Shown here piece after piece: positions 60,452 through 64,000 of a stretch of DNA of 64,000 bases. Position 1 is the first letter of the stretch; the number at the start of each line of letters is the position of its first letter. The DNA lies in the IMG/VR virus record IMGVR_UViG_3300023179_000026, positions 62,001-126,000 of that record. One strand, written 5' to 3'. The translations under genes were made by a program, and so were the position numbers. The notes under the pieces are model-generated. The model did no database searches. It saw nothing but the letters and a program-made list of their open reading frames with translations, and had not been told where the DNA came from. This stretch comes from a virus.

Positions 60452-61225
60452 TTAACCTTGTACCCAAGTTAAAGGTTGTGACCAATCTACATAACGTTTT
60501 AGCTCATCAACAAGTTCCGCAAAGCCTTCTTTAGCCTCAGCTTTCATTTGTGCACCGTTTAATGATGTGCCACCCGTTGGTCCTGCAATCGATGTAAACT
60601 TTTCTCTAGCTTCACCAATAATCATCTTACACTGACATAATGTCCAACTTATTATCCAATTCGCAATCGATGGGTCACGTAATAGTGTAATTTCAGGTTT
60701 TTGGTTATATGTCCATAATAATAACTGTTCACCACTACCTTTAAAATTACGCACAAAACTAATTTCTTTAGTTACAGGATTAAATGTAAAAATAACATAA
60801 CCACCAAACATACGTGCAGCTAATTCTATATAACCTGCATAAAAGTCATAAGTTGCTAAACCACCTGCATAGTTATAGTTTAACAAGTATGTATTTAAAA
60901 TCGCACTAGAAAATGGATCAAATGATGAAGCAGCAGGTCCTGTCTCTAAACCAACTGTTCTACGAAATACTTCACGTACTGTAGTAACTTCTTGTGGAAG
61001 AATATAAGTATATTGATTACTTTCTACAGTGAGTAAACTATATGATTCTTCATAAGCATTTTGGGCACGTTGACGATATGTTGCGATTGCATATTGATAT
61101 GCTGCTTCATAGTGTTCAGGATCTAATTCAAGATCAATAATTCCTCCACCCAAACGCAAGCGAACATTGTTAAATAAAGCTTCTTTTTGGGTTTGTAACG
61201 GTGGTAGTACAGGTGTAACAGCCAT
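60452..61225 (-). CDS. 13: neck protein (gp13-like)
   Basis: The 257-residue protein begins with a helical text LFNNVRLRLGGGIIDLELDP, then HYEAAYQYAIATYRQRAQNA, YILPQEVTTVREVFRRTVGL and SFDPFSSAILNTYLLNYNYA, with LATYDFYAGY later. This matches the T4 gp13 neck protein (309 residues), which joins the completed head to the tail. A late box lies 25 bases upstream. The ART-like gene follows directly. Confidence 0.82.
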   Translation of the reverse strand: MAVTPVLPPLQTQKEALFNNVRLRLGGGIIDLELDPEHYEAAYQYAIATYRQRAQNAYEESYSLLTVESNQYTYILPQEVTTVREVFRRTVGLETGPAASSFDPFSSAILNTYLLNYNYAGGLATYDFYAGYIELAARMFGGYVIFTFNPVTKEISFVRNFKGSGEQLLLWTYNQKPEITLLRDPSIANWIISWTLCQCKMIIGEAREKFTSIAGPTGGTSLNGAQMKAEAKEGFAELVDELKRYVDWSQPLTWVQG

Positions 61226-61250
61226 AATATTACTCTCTAGTTGATAGGAG

Positions 61251-61258
61251 TATTTATT
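61251..61258 (-). promoter_or_regulatory. late-promoter-like motif for gp13
   Basis: The minus strand reads AATAAATACTCC, a 7/8 match to TATAAATA, 25 bases before the ATG at 61225, with AGAGAG between. It overlaps the stop of the 61-residue gene. Confidence 0.55.
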
Positions 61259-61439
61259 CTGTTTTACCTTCTTCTACATCTTCCATGTACATATCACCAC
61301 ATTGTGGACACACAAAGCAGCATGCTTGCTGTACATAAACAAACCCATTGACATGTCCGCATTTACCTTGCAAGATATCAAAAGTTGATTTTTCTGTATA
61401 GGTATTTAAACGCTCAACTGCATTAAAAAATTGGTTCAC
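61254..61439 (-). CDS. small zinc-ribbon-like protein, 61 aa
   Basis: The C-terminal half has CGHVNG, CCFVCPQCGDMYMED, a C-x2-C pattern suggesting one zinc site, followed by an acidic tail. The N-terminus MNQFFNAVERLNTYTEKSTF is helical. Its start abuts the MazG stop, indicating one transcript. Function unknown. Confidence 0.6.
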   Translation of the reverse strand: MNQFFNAVERLNTYTEKSTFDILQGKCGHVNGFVYVQQACCFVCPQCGDMYMEDVEEGKTE

Positions 61440-61876
61440 AAATCGCCTTCTTTACGGTTTTCGCTATACCATGGATCAAACGAACCACTTGGATAACGAG
61501 ATTGTAGTTTATTGACATTCTCAGCAATTACATCATTTGGGTCTAAGTCTAAAGCACGACACATATTAGTCCAATACCATATAATATCACCAAGTTCACG
61601 CTTCATGTGAAATAAATTTTCTTCATTAAGGGGTTTACCTTGGAAACACATCTTTTTTACAATTTCCATTAGTTCACCTGATTCACTACATAATCCCATA
61701 GCTCCCGTCAGCATAAGTGGCACACTGACACTAGGTCCATGTTGATTATTTGCAAAATCAAAATTACCGTCAATAATATCCAACCTATTCATAAATGTTG
61801 TAAGATCATTACTTGCTTCGCTAGTAACTGCTTGTACAAATTCTGTATATTTGTTTAAATCAATTTGTTTATTCAT
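61436..61876 (-). CDS. mazG: MazG-like nucleotide pyrophosphohydrolase
   Basis: The 146-residue protein has the helical MazG core: LCSESGELMEIVKKMCFQGK with the E-x-x-E pair, and MKRELGDIIWYWTNMCRALD with the E-x-x-D pair, plus VNKLQSRYPSGSFDPWYSEN. These residues bind Mg and hydrolyse NTPs or ppGpp-like alarmones. It has been proposed that marine phage MazG affects (p)ppGpp, but this is not settled. It precedes the small zinc-ribbon gene and follows a 2OG oxygenase. Confidence 0.88.
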   Translation of the reverse strand: MNKQIDLNKYTEFVQAVTSEASNDLTTFMNRLDIIDGNFDFANNQHGPSVSVPLMLTGAMGLCSESGELMEIVKKMCFQGKPLNEENLFHMKRELGDIIWYWTNMCRALDLDPNDVIAENVNKLQSRYPSGSFDPWYSENRKEGDL

Positions 61877-61887
61877 ATAATTTCGTC

Positions 61888-62490
61888 CTATCTTATTATT
61901 CCAAGAGAAGGTGAACCTAGTGTCTTTCTACCGTCAAACATAAATCGTGGATAAAAAATATTATTCTTGTCAATATAGTGTAAAAAGAACTGAACGTGCC
62001 TTACCCCTTGAAAATTGTCTCTCCAATGTTTTAAGTATGTACCTTGATATATTATTGCATCACCTTCGTCTAAAACAACAGGAATAACAGTTTTATTTTC
62101 AAGTTCAAGATATAAAGGCCATTCAACAAAATCTTTCTGGATACAAATAGAAACAGAATATTCACATGATTCTCTATCTACATGTGGTATTAATTTACAA
62201 TTATTATAATAAATTCTTTGATAACTATAAGATTCTACAAGATCTTTTTTGACAATTTTAGATACTTTGTTTTTAAACTTAATTAACAAAGATTCAGTAA
62301 CGAATCCTCCATACCAACTGAATGATTCAAAACAATCAAGATCATTATATGGATATGGGTTATCTAATGTTGGTGGTTTTACTCGATAACAATTAGTTTC
62401 ATGAAGCAAGCAAATATTTTTGATAATTTCAATTGTTTGTTTATTTAGAAACTTTTTTGTAACTTGGTATTTGTATTTTTTAAATGACAT
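61888..62490 (-). CDS. 2OG-Fe(II) oxygenase (prolyl-4-hydroxylase-like)
   Basis: The 200-residue protein has the facial triad H103-x-D105 (LIPHVDRESCEYSVSI) and H155 (GTYLKHWRDNF), with R164 for the 2-oxoglutarate carboxylate (GVRHVQFFLHY). VVLDEGDAIIYQG is the core strand. Such enzymes hydroxylate protein residues or small molecules. Several are typical of marine T4-like phages. The substrate is unknown. It lies between MazG and a 385-residue unknown. Confidence 0.8.
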   Translation of the reverse strand: MSFKKYKYQVTKKFLNKQTIEIIKNICLLHETNCYRVKPPTLDNPYPYNDLDCFESFSWYGGFVTESLLIKFKNKVSKIVKKDLVESYSYQRIYYNNCKLIPHVDRESCEYSVSICIQKDFVEWPLYLELENKTVIPVVLDEGDAIIYQGTYLKHWRDNFQGVRHVQFFLHYIDKNNIFYPRFMFDGRKTLGSPSLGIIR

Positions 62491-63648
62491 TTAATGTACT
62501 TTCAATATTATAATACTGTTTCCCATTCTCCCACTTGGAATGGTTTGTAAAGTTTTGATATTCTTAAAAAACTTTTTAGCTTCAGATTTGCCAATGTTTA
62601 ATAAGTCTTTTAATTGTGTTTCAGGTTTTCTTAATGTTTTTGTTCCACTTAAATTAGTATCAAAACCAACAATCATGTTACCTTTAACAGACATTGTTTT
62701 TACATGTTGGTCTGCAATATAATAACTTAACTTACGTTTTGCTGTATCATACACCCAAATTTCTTCAGCATTAATCATTTTAGATGGAGCAATACTTCTC
62801 AAACCTAATGTTTCATCTTTAACTTGATACTTTACATTTTTAACTAACTGTTCAGGAGTAAGTGCCTTTTTCTTTCTAGCAGGTTGCTCTGTCTTTTTAA
62901 TAACAACATAACCATTTAAGTCATTGATAACCATTTCACAAAACTTAATAATGTTTTTAATTTGTGTTTTACTTAAATGTTTGTATGCTTCAACCAAGTC
63001 TGTATCATTACCTTGGATTACTGCTTGAAATTCAAACAATTTTTTAGTCCATGCTTCAGTCAATATATTTACATGTTGCGGCAATATGTTTTTTTCTGTA
63101 AGTAGAGCAATCGTATTAGGTACTATTTTGCTCTTTGTTTGTAAGCATTCATCAAATAACCCCTCTAGTTCACCACATATTTCATGCGCTCTAGATTTCA
63201 TAATTTCTTGTACGTTTGGTTTGTTTGATTCTTTTTTTATAACAACTTCAGGTTTTGCAGTGGTTTCTAATAATCGTGTAACTTCATTGGTTAAAATTTC
63301 TGATTCATGCTGTGTAAGCTCTAAACCACGCATATTCATTCTTGCTAACCAACATAAGGTTACCATAAACTCATTTTCACTAACACGACTCATTACTTTT
63401 GCATGATTGGTTTGTTGTAACCACTGTAAATATTGAACCATAATTTCTTTAGCATCTTTTTTATCATAAAACCTAGAGTACCAAGTAAACGCTTTTGCTA
63501 ATGCACCATCTCTAAGGTTTTCATCAGGTTGCATTACAAAATGTGGTTCATATCCATAATATTTCAAATCGGTGTCCTTTGGGGTTAAATCTGCTATCGG
63601 TGATTTCTCAGTTTGTTTTTTATTTCTCTTTGCCATATCCATATCCAA
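62491..63648 (-). CDS. conserved hypothetical protein, about 380 aa
   Basis: The start could be the ATG at 63648 (MDMDMAKRNKKQ) or at internal Mets 3 and 5, since several ATGs lie together. The N-terminus is basic (AKRNKKQTEKSP), followed by a helical part (FTWYSRFYDKKDAKEIMVQY) and a long helical middle. A Lys-rich hinge (TEQPARKKKALTPEQLVKNV) precedes a C-terminal domain with a repeated beta pattern (EIWVYDTAKRKLSYYIADQH). I recall it as a conserved unknown in marine T4-like phages. It divergently faces the gp14-like gene. Confidence 0.6.
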   Translation of the reverse strand: MDMDMAKRNKKQTEKSPIADLTPKDTDLKYYGYEPHFVMQPDENLRDGALAKAFTWYSRFYDKKDAKEIMVQYLQWLQQTNHAKVMSRVSENEFMVTLCWLARMNMRGLELTQHESEILTNEVTRLLETTAKPEVVIKKESNKPNVQEIMKSRAHEICGELEGLFDECLQTKSKIVPNTIALLTEKNILPQHVNILTEAWTKKLFEFQAVIQGNDTDLVEAYKHLSKTQIKNIIKFCEMVINDLNGYVVIKKTEQPARKKKALTPEQLVKNVKYQVKDETLGLRSIAPSKMINAEEIWVYDTAKRKLSYYIADQHVKTMSVKGNMIVGFDTNLSGTKTLRKPETQLKDLLNIGKSEAKKFFKNIKTLQTIPSGRMGNSIIILKVH

Positions 63649-63685
63649 TCGTACATTATTTACATTAGAAACACAAAATTATTCA

Positions 63686-63693
63686 GATAAATA
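63686..63693 (+). promoter_or_regulatory. late-promoter-like motif for the gp14-like gene
   Basis: The plus strand reads GATAAATACAT, 8 bases before the ATG at 63702, in the 53-base divergent gap. Confidence 0.5.
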
Positions 63694-63701
63694 CATAAAT
63701 C

Positions 63702-64000
63702 ATGCCTAAATTAAGCCTGTGGAGACCACAAAAATCAAACGATTACCAATTCTTTGATAAAACAATCAGAGAAATGTACACCGTTGGTGGTACAGATATA
63801 TATGTTCACAAATACATTGGATCAAATAATCCACCTAACGATGACCTTACTACCCCTGCTTATGATCAACTAAACCCTACCAATATTCAAGATTTAATGT
63901 GGTTAGAAAACCGTGATAGAAAATACGATCCTAATATCTATCGCATCAGAATGCACTATAATGTTTCAAATATTGATTTTGATTTAAGTCAGTTTGGTTT
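63702..64000 (+). CDS. 14: neck protein (gp14-like), truncated by the right edge
   Basis: The first 99 residues are visible: PKLSLWRPQKSNDYQFFDKT, VGGTDIYVHKYIGSNNPP, NIQDLMWLENRDRKYDPNIY and FDLSQFG. This N-terminus is common in marine T4-like phages. It parallels T4 gp14 (RGVECYYVPREYVSPD... then FGMQVQDE) in layout, so it is probably the second neck component, partner of gp13. The protein continues beyond 64000. It is read on the plus strand, unlike most virion genes here. The gp14 name is from remembered pattern. Confidence 0.6.
   Translation, partial: MPKLSLWRPQKSNDYQFFDKTIREMYTVGGTDIYVHKYIGSNNPPNDDLTTPAYDQLNPTNIQDLMWLENRDRKYDPNIYRIRMHYNVSNIDFDLSQFG

Noticed and set aside
1-64000. tRNA genes and photosynthesis genes
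   Set aside because: Reading both strands I found no convincing T-loop with acceptor-stem pairing, and no psbA-, psbD- or hli-like protein. Absence is by eye only.

Overview
The window is a stretch of a large, AT-rich, T4-like myovirus genome. The best resemblance is to the marine or freshwater T4-like phages of cyanobacteria and SAR11-type hosts. This rests on T4 core genes recognised by motif: the replication proteins gp43, gp45, gp44, RNase H and a DsbA-like protein; the dNMP kinase gp1; and the virion proteins gp4, gp13, gp14-like, gp16, gp18 and gp19. I see no photosynthesis genes, no tRNA and no CRISPR, so the host cannot be named. Almost everything lies on the minus strand. The exceptions are phoH, two homing-endonuclease-type genes and the gp14-like gene that runs off the right edge.

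Layout, left to right: (1) 1-10.4 kb, a replication, repair and metabolism block with a Rieske oxygenase, RNase H, a UVDE-type endonuclease, a cytidylyltransferase-like enzyme, the sliding clamp, DNA polymerase, a 2OG-oxygenase-like ORF and DsbA. (2) 10.45-22.2 kb, an accessory block: a frameshifted HAD protein, a GP88-like protein, two paralogous glycosyltransferase-like proteins, a triple ADP-ribosyltransferase-like protein, Dps, a large low-complexity protein, a pol-beta-type nucleotidyltransferase and several small genes. (3) 22.1-27.3 kb, ClpA, peptide deformylase and DnaJ, then a holin-like protein and two conserved unknowns. (4) 27.5-35.1 kb, phoH on the plus strand, then a HAD protein, clamp loader gp44, tandem flavin-dependent halogenase-like genes, a GroES-like co-chaperonin, a Pol III alpha fragment and small unknowns. 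(5) 35.1-45.4 kb, fibre and adhesin genes with a GH19 endolysin between them. (6) 45.5-64 kb, an internal-protein candidate, gp16, gp4, tube and sheath, gp13, gp14-like, and homing endonucleases placed among the structural genes. MazG and a second 2OG oxygenase lie near the right end.

Two themes link the genes. First, several proteins share an N-terminus resembling the T4 capsid-targeting sequence (M-K-[TI]-x-x-[LY]-[LF]-x-E). They include two with ADP-ribosyltransferase-like folds, the GP88-like protein and a 205-residue protein. They may be packaged in the head, cleaved by the prohead protease (not in this window) and injected. Second, an NATAAATA late-promoter-like motif recurs just upstream of structural and accessory genes, often inside the preceding stop codon. 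It sometimes sits so close to the start codon that the transcript would have almost no leader.

Other points of note are a Rieske oxygenase, tandem halogenases, a probable ATT start codon for gp16, and a one-base frameshift in the HAD gene. Assignments come from motif reading and remembered family features only. No database search was run.
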